Part shown: piece by piece, positions 38,584-46,509 of the stretch | How the letters are laid out: each line of letters starts with the position of its first letter | How positions within the stretch are numbered: the stretch's first letter is position 1 | Assembly: GCF_000410515.1 (NCBI RefSeq) | Contig: NC_021500.1 | Location: 3,410,001-3,474,000 of the forward strand | Length of the DNA stretch: 64,000 bases | Direction of reading: 5' to 3' | DNA from: Enterobacter sp. R4-368 | Lineage (GTDB): Bacteria > Pseudomonadota > Gammaproteobacteria > Enterobacterales > Enterobacteriaceae | Position numbers and translations under genes: made by a program | The notes under the pieces: model-generated | The model's database searches: none | What the model saw: only the letters and a program-made list of their open reading frames with translations | Told to the model about the DNA's origin: nothing

Positions 38584-39032
38584 GCGTTATCTCCGCGAAC
38601 CAGCGTAAAGAAGTCGACCCGGCTGGCGTTGATTTCGGCCTGACGCGCAGTAAGTCGCGCGGCGCGGTCCGTTTCCAGCGGGGTAATAAGGGTTTCCATC
38701 AACGTCTGGAAATAGGAAGGGTCCTGCAACAGCGCATCACACACGGCGCAACGTTCGGCGTGGCCTTTATCGCGCCCGAGCACCCAGCTGAAACCGAGCG
38801 TGCCGCATTCCAGGCGAATAACCGCGCGCGTTAATGTTGCATCGCCGGGAAAGAAACGATCGCCGGTCGCGCCCATGCGTGCCTGGATCTGCACCAGGCC
38901 TGTCTGCGGGGCGCGCACCTGTTCATATTCCGGGGTGAGTCCGAGCGTGCGCATTCGGCCGCGCAGCATCTCCGGCGTGGCGTGCGCGAGTGCGGCCATC
39001 CAGCGCTGTCGGGTTGGCGTATCAAAATGCAT
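38580..39032 (-). CDS. phnG: PhnG, C-P lyase core subunit
   Basis: 150 residues, E. coli length. [23 protein letters not shown] opens the protein. [17 protein letters not shown] sequence ([40 protein letters not shown]) is the conserved middle; it is quoted only in part as a family hallmark. Part of the PhnGHI nucleosidase/transferase assembly. Directly follows phnF with no gap. Confidence 0.93.
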   Translation of the reverse strand: MHFDTPTRQRWMAALAHATPEMLRGRMRTLGLTPEYEQVRAPQTGLVQIQARMGATGDRFFPGDATLTRAVIRLECGTLGFSWVLGRDKGHAERCAVCDALLQDPSYFQTLMETLITPLETDRAARLTARQAEINASRVDFFTLVRGDNA

Positions 39033-39764
39033 TCAGTGCTCCATGGTGAATTCGATCATGTCGGCGCGCGTCAGGCTGACGGAGTATTCCGTGGCGTTGA
39101 CCTCGCCTTCACGATGGTTGAGGGTGCGCACGCAGAGCAGCGGCGCCATATTGGGGATCTCCAGCCAGCGGCTCTCTTTAACTTGTGCGCGACGGGCGCT
39201 GATGCGCGTCTGGGTGCGTTTCAGGCTGACCCCGGCCTGTTCACGTAAAAAGTCATGCAGCGAACCGCTGTCAAACTGTTGCAGCAGCGGCCATAACTGC
39301 AGATCGGAGAAATAGTGATCGATAAGGCACAGCGCCACGCCATTCACCCGACGGCGAGTGCGCAGGTGAATCACGTTGTCGCCCTCCTGGATGCCTAATG
39401 CATCGGCGACGTGTTGCGACGCCGGACGCAGCACCGCCAGCAGGCGTTCGCTGGTGGGATGGCTGCCTTGATCGAGCAGGTTTTGGCTAAAGCGCGCCTG
39501 TGCATTGAGGGGGTAGTCGAACGGGCGCATTAGCACCATCACGCCAACGCCCTGGCGGCGCTGTACCCAGCCTTTTTCCACCAGTTGATCGATCGCGCGG
39601 CGCAGTGTGTGGCGGTTAACCTCAAAGCGCGTGGCCAGTTGTTGTTCTGCAGGCAGCCAGTCACCGCAGCGATAGTTGCTGCGCAGTTCCTGCTCTAACC
39701 TTGCGGCGATTTCCTGATAGCGCGTGGGGTAGCTGGTCGGATGTCTGGACAAGTGCATGCTCAT
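39033..39764 (-). CDS. phnF: PhnF, GntR/HutC-family regulator of the phn operon
   Basis: 243 residues from the ATG at 39764, chosen because GGAG lies 5 bp before it; the ATG at 39758 gives the 241-residue E. coli form. Winged helix-turn-helix at about 10-75 (LPAEQQLATRFEVNRHTLRRAIDQL) and UTRA ligand-binding domain at about 95-235 (DVIHLRT-like NVIHLRTRRRVNGVALCLIDHYF and SLTRADMIEFTMEH). It probably represses phn genes in response to a phosphonate intermediate. It is the first gene here, whereas in E. coli phnCDE precede it. Confidence 0.92.
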   Translation of the reverse strand: MSMHLSRHPTSYPTRYQEIAARLEQELRSNYRCGDWLPAEQQLATRFEVNRHTLRRAIDQLVEKGWVQRRQGVGVMVLMRPFDYPLNAQARFSQNLLDQGSHPTSERLLAVLRPASQHVADALGIQEGDNVIHLRTRRRVNGVALCLIDHYFSDLQLWPLLQQFDSGSLHDFLREQAGVSLKRTQTRISARRAQVKESRWLEIPNMAPLLCVRTLNHREGEVNATEYSVSLTRADMIEFTMEH

Positions 39765-39806
39765 AGTAGCTCCGCGGGCCAGGTAAAAAGTGGTCTTATC
39801 GTGAAG

Positions 39807-39819
39807 TGCAAATGTTGCA
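39807..39819. promoter_or_regulatory. Palindrome upstream of phnF (candidate PhnF operator)
   Basis: TGCAA-atg-TTGCA is a perfect 5-3-5 palindrome 43 bp before the phnF start. GntR-family autoregulators commonly bind such sites. No convincing Pho box (tandem CTGTCAT) was found by eye in the 128 bp upstream of phnF. Confidence 0.35.
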
Positions 39820-39892
39820 TTTTGGTTATGCGGTGATTGCGCGGGGATGAATCTTGGCAAACGGGGAGAAGCCGTATGGCGGTATGAAAATG

Positions 39893-39918
39893 AAAAAGGA
39901 GCCGCTGGCTCCTTTTTC
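39893..39918 (-). terminator. Rho-independent terminator after yjdN
   Basis: AAAAAGGAGCC-gct-GGCTCCTTTTT, with T-run on the minus strand; it lies 29 bp beyond the yjdN stop and ahead of the phn promoter. Confidence 0.88.
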
Positions 39919-39946
39919 AATAAAGATATCAAGTTACATGAAGAGA

Positions 39947-40393
39947 TTAAGCGGCGGGCGGTGCTTTGGCGACATTCACCATCCAGGGAATGCCGAATTT
40001 ATCAGTCACCATGCCAAAACCGTGCGCCCAGAATGTCTCCTGCCACGGCATGGTGACGCGCCCGTCGGCGGCAAGCGCGTCGAACCAGGCTTTGCCTTGA
40101 TCGACATCCTGTGTGGCGAGACTTAAGGTAAAACCGCTGTAATCCCCGCTGTTTTGCCTGCCGTCGCTCATCATGATTTCGCTACCGGCAATGCGTAAAT
40201 TCGCATGGGCAATATCGTTATCGGCAAAAGCCTGACCCGCAGCGCAGCTTTCATCGCTATTGCTCTCTTGCGGAGATTTAGGCATTTCACCAAATGTTAT
40301 CTTGTAGGTTAATTCGGCATGGAGTGCCTGTTGGTAAAACTCGATGGCCTGCTGGCACTGGCCAGAAAAAGAGATGTAGGGACTGAGCGGCAT
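39947..40393 (-). CDS. yjdN: YjdN (PhnB-like), VOC-superfamily protein
   Basis: 148 residues from the ATG at 40393, which has GAGG 8 bp upstream and gives the family N terminus MPLSPYISFSG; an ATG at 40399 is too close to GAGG. Two beta-alpha-beta-beta-beta glyoxalase/VOC modules are apparent (QQAIEFYQQALHAEL, then GFTLSLATQDVDQGKAWFDAL and WAHGFGMVTDKFGIPWMVNV). PhnB-like VOC proteins have unknown substrates and the metal ligands are not obvious. Separately transcribed between yjdM and phn. Confidence 0.9.
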   Translation of the reverse strand: MPLSPYISFSGQCQQAIEFYQQALHAELTYKITFGEMPKSPQESNSDESCAAGQAFADNDIAHANLRIAGSEIMMSDGRQNSGDYSGFTLSLATQDVDQGKAWFDALAADGRVTMPWQETFWAHGFGMVTDKFGIPWMVNVAKAPPAA

Positions 40394-40456
40394 AATCATT
40401 ACCTCGGGTAACGAAATCTGCCATAAAGTGTAGTCGCTGCGGGAAAAAGTAAACCA

Positions 40457-40480
40457 GACGGGAAGCGAATGCTTCCCGTC
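40457..40480 (-). terminator. Stem-loop after yjdM
   Basis: GACGGGAAGC-attc-GCTTCCCGTC on the minus strand just past the yjdM stop; T-run weak (TGGTTTAC). Confidence 0.6.
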
Positions 40481-40486
40481 AAAACA

Positions 40487-40822
40487 TCAATTCTTTTTAA
40501 CAAATTCAGATTTGAGTTTCATTGGACCAAAACCGTCGATTTTACAATCGATATTATGATCGCCTTCCACCAGACGAATATTTTTTACCCTGGTGCCAAT
40601 CTTCAGCATTGAAGAACTGCCTTTTACTTTCAAGTCTTTAATTATGGTGACGGTATCACCATCGGCTAAAAGATTGCCGTTAGCATCTTTGACGATTAAT
40701 TCATCTGCATCGTGAGCAGGTTCCGCATCGTTCCACTCGTGGGCGCATTCCGGGCAAATGAACATGCCATTATCTTCATAGGTGTATTCGGAATTACATT
40801 TTGGGCAGTGGGGGAGTTGCAT
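40487..40822 (-). CDS. yjdM: YjdM (PhnA), zinc-ribbon protein
   Basis: 111 residues from the ATG at 40822, the E. coli length; a longer frame upstream lacks similarity. N-terminal zinc ribbon [13 protein letters not shown] ... [11 protein letters not shown] (CxxC-x14-CxxC) and a C-terminal SH3-like domain ([21 protein letters not shown], then [17 protein letters not shown]). Although first named phnA, the E. coli protein is not part of the C-P lyase and its function is unsettled. Confidence 0.93.
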   Translation of the reverse strand: MQLPHCPKCNSEYTYEDNGMFICPECAHEWNDAEPAHDADELIVKDANGNLLADGDTVTIIKDLKVKGSSSMLKIGTRVKNIRLVEGDHNIDCKIDGFGPMKLKSEFVKKN

Positions 40823-41423
40823 AGGGAGTTCCTCAAAAGTACATACAGAGCGGGGTAAACCGCACAAAGGCTCAGCGCCAGAAAGGCTGCGATTATACAG
40901 CAAAACCGTACAGTTGCCGTTGTTATTATTTTTTTCAGAAAAAACATAAAAAGATGAAAGTAGTGACACAACCTGTCATTCGGTTAAGCGATGCTTATCC
41001 CAGAAACATGATGAGTAAATTCTTACACCAGTTATTTAGATTATTTTCTGGTGGAAATTGCCAGCATTTACTAATTCATATAAGGTGGCGTGTAGTATCT
41101 GGTGTAATTCGAACCCGAACTGTCATGCCTGCTACGCTGCCAGCAATGGTGGTTATTACCTCTCAAATTGGGTGGGTAAATAAATGATGATATATCCTGG
41201 TTGTTCCTGAAAATGAGCTAAGCTCAAACTCTCTGGTTTTTATCACCGGAGTTGCGCCGCTGTCATTTTTTGAGAAAAAAAATATATATTTTCCTGAGTA
41301 TCATCAGGCGTTTATCTTTTCGAAGATATTTTCCACACGTAATTATAAAAGCCGAAACTTCACTAATAAAACATTCCGGCTAAATAAAAGTAAGAAAATT
41401 TGCGTTAAGGAAAGACTTTTGAC
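40823..41423. other. AT-rich intergenic region between divergent yjdM and crfC
   Basis: 601 bp, strongly AT-rich (for example AAAAAAAATATATATTTTCC near 41275), with no convincing gene. It must carry the yjdM and crfC promoters. A reading frame at 40954-41187 has no ribosome site or recognised similarity. I found no clear activator site. Confidence 0.6.
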
Positions 41424-43778
41424 ATGCACACACAAACAATTTTTGAATTAAGCCAGGAAGCAGAAAGATTGTTGCAACTTTCCTTGCACAATCTCCAGGC
41501 TTTAAAAAAAATACCGACGGCGACGTTTGATGAGACGAACGCCACCGGTAAGGCGGAAAACGCCAATGTTTTGCCGTTGCATTTCAGCGCGCGCGGCGTT
41601 GAAGCGCAGCAGGCGACGCTGCATAACGAATTACGGAAAATTACCCGGCTGGAAATGGTGCTGGCGATTGTCGGTACCATGAAGGCAGGAAAGTCGACCA
41701 CCATCAACGCGATTGTCGGCACGGAAGTGCTGCCCAACCGCAACCGGCCGATGACCGCGCTGCCCACCCTTATTCGCCACACGCCTGGTCAAAAAGAGCC
41801 GGTGCTGCATTTTTCTCACGTCGGGCCTATCGACGCGCTTGCACAACAGCTTCAGACGCGGCTTTTTAATTACAACCGTGAAAAGCTGGCGCAAAAAATT
41901 GAAATCGATAAAGACATGGCCGCGCTGCTGGATCGTATTGCGCAAGGCGATGCTTTTGATAAGCACTATCTGGGCGCACAGCCGATCTTCCACTGCCTGA
42001 AAAGCCTCAATGATCTGGTGCGGCTCTCCAAAGCGCTGGATGTGGACTTCCCCTTTTCCGCGTATGCGGCGATTGAACACATTCCGGTGATTGAGGTGGA
42101 GTTTGTGCATCTGGCCGGGCTCGATAATCAACTGGGCCAACTGACACTGCTGGATACCCCCGGGCCGAATGAAGCCGGGCAGCCACATCTGCAAAAAATG
42201 CTCAGCGAGCAACTGGCGCGCGCTTCGGCGGTGCTGGCGGTGATGGACTACACACAGCTTAAATCCATCTCTGATGAGGAAGTGCGCCGCGCGATCTCCT
42301 CGGTCGGCCGCTCGGTGCCGCTGTACGCACTGGTGAATAAATTCGATCAAAAAGATCGCAACAGCGACGATGAAGATCAGGTGAAGGCGCTGATTTCCGG
42401 TACGTTAATGAAAGGAAACATTAACCCGACCCAGATTTTCCCGGTCTCTTCAATGTGGGGCTATCTGGCGAACCGCGCCCGCCATGAGTTGCAGCACCAG
42501 GGGCGTTTGCCGGATCCGCAAGAGCAGCGCTGGGTGCAGGACTTTGCCGAAGCCGCGCTCGGACGCCGCTGGCGCAACGCCGATTTAGAGGATATTGAGC
42601 ATATCCGCCATGCCGCCGATCTGCTGTGGGAAGATTCGCTGTTTGAAAAACCGATTCGCACGCTGCTGCATGCCGCACACGCGAACGCCTCGCTTTATGC
42701 GCTGCGTTCGGCGTCGCATAAGCTGCTGAACTACACCCAAAGCGCCCGCGAGTACCTTGATTTTCGCTATCAGGGATTAACCGTGGCCTATGAAAAGCTG
42801 GAGCAAAACATCTCCCGGCTGGAAGAGGACATGGCGCTGCTGCGTAGCTGCCAGGAAGGCGTTAGCGATGAAATTGAACATGAAGTGGAAGAGGCGCTCG
42901 CCGCAGCCGAAATTTATATTCATGGCCAGCAATTTGAAATTGTCGAAGCCATTGATGCCTGGTTCCATGATGGTCAGTTAATGACAATGGTCAGAGACAG
43001 CCATGCCGACCTGCGTTTCGATGAACATTTCGCGCCGGGGCAACTGGTGCTGGAAAATGAAGGCCAGGCGCAGGTCGCGCTCAGTAAAATCCGCTCGGTG
43101 TGCGAGACGATTTTAGTCGCGGCGCAGGAGCGCATCAGCCGTGAGCTGGCACAGCGTTTCGACGAACTGGAAAATACGCTGGCGCGCTCGTTGAACGATG
43201 CGATGCGCCCCATCGAAACCCGTATTAAAGAGGAACTCACGCACGCTGGTTTTCGCGCACGTATCAGTTTCCCGGCGTTCCAGGCGAGCGCGCTCAACTT
43301 TAACGCCCGTTCGTTGTTTACCAATGTGATCGCGCCGCAAGATTTGCCTGCCGGGCAGGCGCCGCGCGCTGGCAGCATGCGGGAAACTGTGTCGCGCTGG
43401 CTCAACAACCCCAGCTGGGGCTGGGACGATTATGTCGCCACGCGTACCCGCTACGTGATCGACCTTACGGCGTTAAATAAGAAACTCATCGACCATGTTG
43501 CTCATTTTTGTGAACAAATTCGTAAAGCTTTAAGCGCGCAGGTCGATGTTTCTGTTACGGCGGGAATGGCGACATTTTTTGCCGAGTTCTCGTTAAGTCT
43601 CGCGGGACTACAGGAAAGTTTGCGTGACAGCCTGGCGATACGACAGCAGAACGAGTCGTCAGTGTTGGCGTTGCGCCAGCAGTTGCAGCAGAGCATCAGG
43701 ACGGCCAATTGGATCCATGAGGACGCACGCCTGTTACGCGATGATATACAAACCCTCTTCGCGGCAGATCTACCATGA
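41424..43778 (+). CDS. crfC: CrfC (YjdA), dynamin-family clamp-binding GTPase
   Basis: 784 residues, longer than E. coli CrfC (742). P-loop GTMKAGKST at 84-92; switch region PNRNRPMTALPTLIRHTPG; G3 LLDTPGPNEAG; G4 LVNKFDQKD. A long helical stalk follows (about 420-780). The N-terminal helix MHTQTIFELSQEAERLLQL matches the clamp-binding end of E. coli CrfC. In E. coli CrfC links sister replication forks through the sliding clamp and helps chromosome equipartition. The extra length lies mainly in the linker at 30-60 and in the stalk. The start follows AAGGAAAG. It overlaps yjcZ by 4 bp. Confidence 0.92.
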   Translation: MHTQTIFELSQEAERLLQLSLHNLQALKKIPTATFDETNATGKAENANVLPLHFSARGVEAQQATLHNELRKITRLEMVLAIVGTMKAGKSTTINAIVGTEVLPNRNRPMTALPTLIRHTPGQKEPVLHFSHVGPIDALAQQLQTRLFNYNREKLAQKIEIDKDMAALLDRIAQGDAFDKHYLGAQPIFHCLKSLNDLVRLSKALDVDFPFSAYAAIEHIPVIEVEFVHLAGLDNQLGQLTLLDTPGPNEAGQPHLQKMLSEQLARASAVLAVMDYTQLKSISDEEVRRAISSVGRSVPLYALVNKFDQKDRNSDDEDQVKALISGTLMKGNINPTQIFPVSSMWGYLANRARHELQHQGRLPDPQEQRWVQDFAEAALGRRWRNADLEDIEHIRHAADLLWEDSLFEKPIRTLLHAAHANASLYALRSASHKLLNYTQSAREYLDFRYQGLTVAYEKLEQNISRLEEDMALLRSCQEGVSDEIEHEVEEALAAAEIYIHGQQFEIVEAIDAWFHDGQLMTMVRDSHADLRFDEHFAPGQLVLENEGQAQVALSKIRSVCETILVAAQERISRELAQRFDELENTLARSLNDAMRPIETRIKEELTHAGFRARISFPAFQASALNFNARSLFTNVIAPQDLPAGQAPRAGSMRETVSRWLNNPSWGWDDYVATRTRYVIDLTALNKKLIDHVAHFCEQIRKALSAQVDVSVTAGMATFFAEFSLSLAGLQESLRDSLAIRQQNESSVLALRQQLQQSIRTANWIHEDARLLRDDIQTLFAADLP

Positions 43779-44653
43779 AAAATCGACTACTGGACGGCCC
43801 GGGGCGCGTACTTGAGTGTATTCACCCGAAATTTATCGTGGATTTGGTGCAGGGCGTTGATGCGCCGCGCCAGACGCCGATTGTGCCTCAACAGCAGTTG
43901 TTTCGTGAGCGGCTGACGCAGGAGATCATGGCGCAAACGCAGCTGCGCCCGTGGGCAATGTCTGGCGTATTAAATGAGAACGACGCGCTGCGTCTGGGGC
44001 TGGCGGAAAAACTGGCCAGCATGCTTGATCCGGGATATCTGGCATTAACCCGCATTACCGAGCGGCTGGCGGCATTGCAACAAGCGGAGCGCCGTCCTGC
44101 CAACGCGACGCCTGGCGTGCAGCAGCAATATGACGAGCTGGTTGAGCATTTCAGTCAACGTGCGGCGTGGAAAGAGAAAGCGCTGACCCAGCGCGGACTG
44201 GCCGTACAGGCGGGCAACCATAGCGAGCAAGTTTTTGCCCACTGGCGCGCCGGGAATTACAACGGCTGGTCGATGGCCGGACGCTGCTACATCGCGCTGG
44301 AAGAGTTGCGCTGGGGGGCGTTTGGAGATGCCTGCCGCCTGGCGAATGAAGGTGTGGCGACGATGCTGAAAGATAATCTGCGCGCGATGGCTGCCGATTT
44401 TCTGGCGCAGGGGATTAATGCTTCGCCGGCAACCCGACATTTCTACCACCAATGGCTGGCGACACCTTCGACGCCAGGATTGATGGACTATAAAGATTTA
44501 CTCGGCTGGCTTGGCGACTGGTGTGATGCTGAACGCCATCCGATCTGCTGGTCTGTCACCCAGAGTTGGCAAACGGTGGCGCTCGGCATGCCGCGGCTCT
44601 GTTCCGCGACACGCATCGCGACGGCGATGGTCGACGAAGTGTTTGGTGAGTAA
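43775..44653 (+). CDS. yjcZ: YjcZ, conserved partner of CrfC
   Basis: 292 residues, E. coli length. Opens MKNRLLDGPGRVLECIHPKFIVDLV. A soluble, mainly helical protein with no catalytic motif that I recognise; the middle has RPANATPGVQQQYDELVEHF and the end is ATAMVDEVFGE. Its ATG overlaps the crfC stop, so the two are made together. The E. coli pair is known as an operon; the role of YjcZ is unknown. Confidence 0.9.
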   Translation: MKNRLLDGPGRVLECIHPKFIVDLVQGVDAPRQTPIVPQQQLFRERLTQEIMAQTQLRPWAMSGVLNENDALRLGLAEKLASMLDPGYLALTRITERLAALQQAERRPANATPGVQQQYDELVEHFSQRAAWKEKALTQRGLAVQAGNHSEQVFAHWRAGNYNGWSMAGRCYIALEELRWGAFGDACRLANEGVATMLKDNLRAMAADFLAQGINASPATRHFYHQWLATPSTPGLMDYKDLLGWLGDWCDAERHPICWSVTQSWQTVALGMPRLCSATRIATAMVDEVFGE

Positions 44654-44816
44654 CCCGCTTTCATACCCGTAAACATCCCTCATATAAAGACAGCGGTGAG
44701 TAACGGTGAGAGGGGTAATCAAAACCCGCAACGGGCATTTTCTCCCGGTCATGCGCGCGAGCATGGCAAAGCCAACTCTTGCTGACCACGCCCGCCGGAT
44801 GCGCTTTTCAACTGGC

Positions 44817-44846
44817 ATTAAAAAAGCCCCATCAGGGGCTTTTTTG
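44817..44846. terminator. Bidirectional terminator between yjcZ and kdgT
   Basis: AAAAAAGCCCC-atca-GGGGCTTTTTT, with A-run and T-run on either side, able to end both convergent transcripts. Confidence 0.93.
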
Positions 44847-44857
44847 ATCGAGCATCT

Positions 44858-45856
44858 TTAGTGTCCTGTCGACTCGATCGGGTTCTCTGCTTCCTCTTTC
44901 GCGTGCGGCACATGACCGAAGCGTTTCGCATACAGCGCGGTGATAATCGGCACCAGAATGGCCGTCACTATCACACTTGCGGCGACCAGCGCGGTTGCGG
45001 ATGCGGCAACCGGTTCAAATGCCGGGTTAATCTGCGCGATAATCACCGGGTTCGCCACCGCCGCGCCTGCCGCAGAAGAGGCTGCCACACCTGCCGTTCC
45101 GTTGCCGCCACCGATTACACGGTCGGCGATAATCAGCGGAATACCGGTGATGATAATCACCGCAACGCCGAGGAAGATGCCCAGCAGGCCGGTTTGCATG
45201 ATAACGCTCAGGTTGATGGTGTTACCCAGCGCGAAGCCGAAGAACGGGATCAGCACCGGCGTTGCTTTACTGAAGAAAGCGCGCAAATCATGATCGAGGT
45301 TACCGAGCGCGAAACCAATCAGGAACGGCAGCACGGCGCCGACAAAATGGTGCGGTTCAAACGAAGCCAGACCGGCGGAGCCGAGGATCACCATGGTCAT
45401 CAACGGGCCGGATTCCAACGACATCAACACAAACGCGCCAGACTCCTCTTTGCTGCCGTACTGGTTCATCAGGCTCGCGTACAGACCGCCGTTGGTCATA
45501 TCCATGGCTGAAACCAGTGCCAGCACGGAAAGCCCGGCGAAGAACCCGGTCTGGATGCCGGTGTCCGGAATAAACGATGCGGCGATCATCGCCACTACCC
45601 AGGCGACGGCAATTTTTGTCAGCACCAGCGTGCCGGATTTACGTAAAACGGTGCCGGTAGCGCGTAAATCAATGGATGCGCCAATACAGAAAAACCACAC
45701 CGCAAGAATGGGTACTGTGCCGGTAATCATCCCTTTAGTGAATGAGCCAAAATAAGCACCGGTATCCGGTGCCAGCGTATTCAACATTGCGCCTAACAGC
45801 AGCGGAACCAGCATCATCCCACCAGGAATGCGTTCTATCGTGGCCTTGATTTTCAT
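44858..45856 (-). CDS. kdgT: KdgT, 2-keto-3-deoxygluconate permease
   Basis: 332 residues with about ten membrane segments. Signatures of the KdgT family: [59 protein letters not shown] sequence and [20 protein letters not shown]. It imports KDG, an intermediate of pectin and hexuronate breakdown, by proton symport. In E. coli K-12 kdgT lies elsewhere (near the rha genes), so its place between yjcZ and proP is a rearrangement relative to K-12. Single gene with a KdgR-type box upstream. Confidence 0.93.
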   Translation of the reverse strand: MKIKATIERIPGGMMLVPLLLGAMLNTLAPDTGAYFGSFTKGMITGTVPILAVWFFCIGASIDLRATGTVLRKSGTLVLTKIAVAWVVAMIAASFIPDTGIQTGFFAGLSVLALVSAMDMTNGGLYASLMNQYGSKEESGAFVLMSLESGPLMTMVILGSAGLASFEPHHFVGAVLPFLIGFALGNLDHDLRAFFSKATPVLIPFFGFALGNTINLSVIMQTGLLGIFLGVAVIIITGIPLIIADRVIGGGNGTAGVAASSAAGAAVANPVIIAQINPAFEPVAASATALVAASVIVTAILVPIITALYAKRFGHVPHAKEEAENPIESTGH

Positions 45857-46057
45857 AATAAATCCTCACTGCTCGTCATTGCCATGAACGAGGAAAGCTA
45901 AAAGTTAATAGTGAATATTTTCAATTCATTAAAGAATTTCTCAGGCAGGGCACTCGCTATCGATTGCCGCTGGTCGCCGCATTTAAAAACGCTGTGTTGC
46001 GCCACTCTGCGGGGTTATGTCGTTATCATCCGATCAATGGAATATCTATTCAATAAG

Positions 46058-46077
46058 AATGAAACAATGTTTTAGTT
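46058..46077 (-). promoter_or_regulatory. KdgR-like operator upstream of kdgT
   Basis: AATGAAACAATGTTTTAGTT fits the KdgR consensus AATRAAAYRNYRTTTYRTT closely. It lies 200 bp before the kdgT start, which leaves a long leader but remains in the same non-coding region. KdgR represses kdgT in related enterics until KDG accumulates. Confidence 0.55.
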
Positions 46078-46298
46078 ACGCCGATCACATATTTTGCGTA
46101 AAGATAATCTGATATTTGTTTATTTATTTTTGCTGTAAATGAGTTGTGAAGAAATATATGGGGGAGATGACAAGGAAGATAATAATCACGAAGGTGATTA
46201 CCGGCATGTTTTTAGCCTGCTGCGCATTAGATGTTTCTTATTCCCGATGAAAGAAAAAGCGTTAAAACTGTGAGGAGGATTATTGCGTGGTAAAACTA

Positions 46299-46314
46299 TG
46301 TGAATTTGATCACA
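46299..46314 (+). promoter_or_regulatory. CRP site upstream of proP
   Basis: TGTGA-atttga-TCACA, a perfect CRP core, 196 bp before the proP start. E. coli proP P1 is repressed by CRP-cAMP and relieved by hyperosmotic shock. Confidence 0.75.
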
Positions 46315-46407
46315 TTTTTAAACCCTGTTAGGGTAAAAAGGTCATTCACTGCCCGGCAGGCGTCAACAGGTTCGGTTGTACAGGCTTTAAACAGTCCGTG
46401 TAAGTAA

Positions 46408-46420
46408 ACCTGCTACGCTT
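46408..46420 (+). promoter_or_regulatory. Probable sigma-S (P2) promoter -10 region of proP
   Basis: CCTGCTACGCTTG contains CTACGCTT, close to the sigma-S extended -10 CTACACTT, and is located about 90 bp before the start codon like E. coli proP P2 (sigma-S and Fis dependent). Not proven by sequence alone. Confidence 0.5.
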
Positions 46421-46449
46421 GAACAGGAAGGCTGAAAAGCCATTTAAAA

Positions 46450-46476
46450 CGCCCGGCAGGGAGAGTACGCCGGGCG
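46450..46476 (+). repeat. GC-rich stem-loop in the proP leader
   Basis: CGCCCGGC-agggagagta-CGCCGGGCG (arms 46450-46457 and 46469-46476) lies 34-60 bp before the proP ATG, inside the 5' untranslated RNA. A REP-type sequence or a post-transcriptional element. Confidence 0.55.
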
Positions 46477-46509
46477 GTTCAGGGCGAAAGTCTAAAGAGG
46501 AATAGATGC

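Noticed and set aside
40954..41187. A 77-residue frame in the yjdM-crfC gap
   Set aside because: No ribosome binding site, no recognised similarity, and it overlaps the yjdM promoter region.
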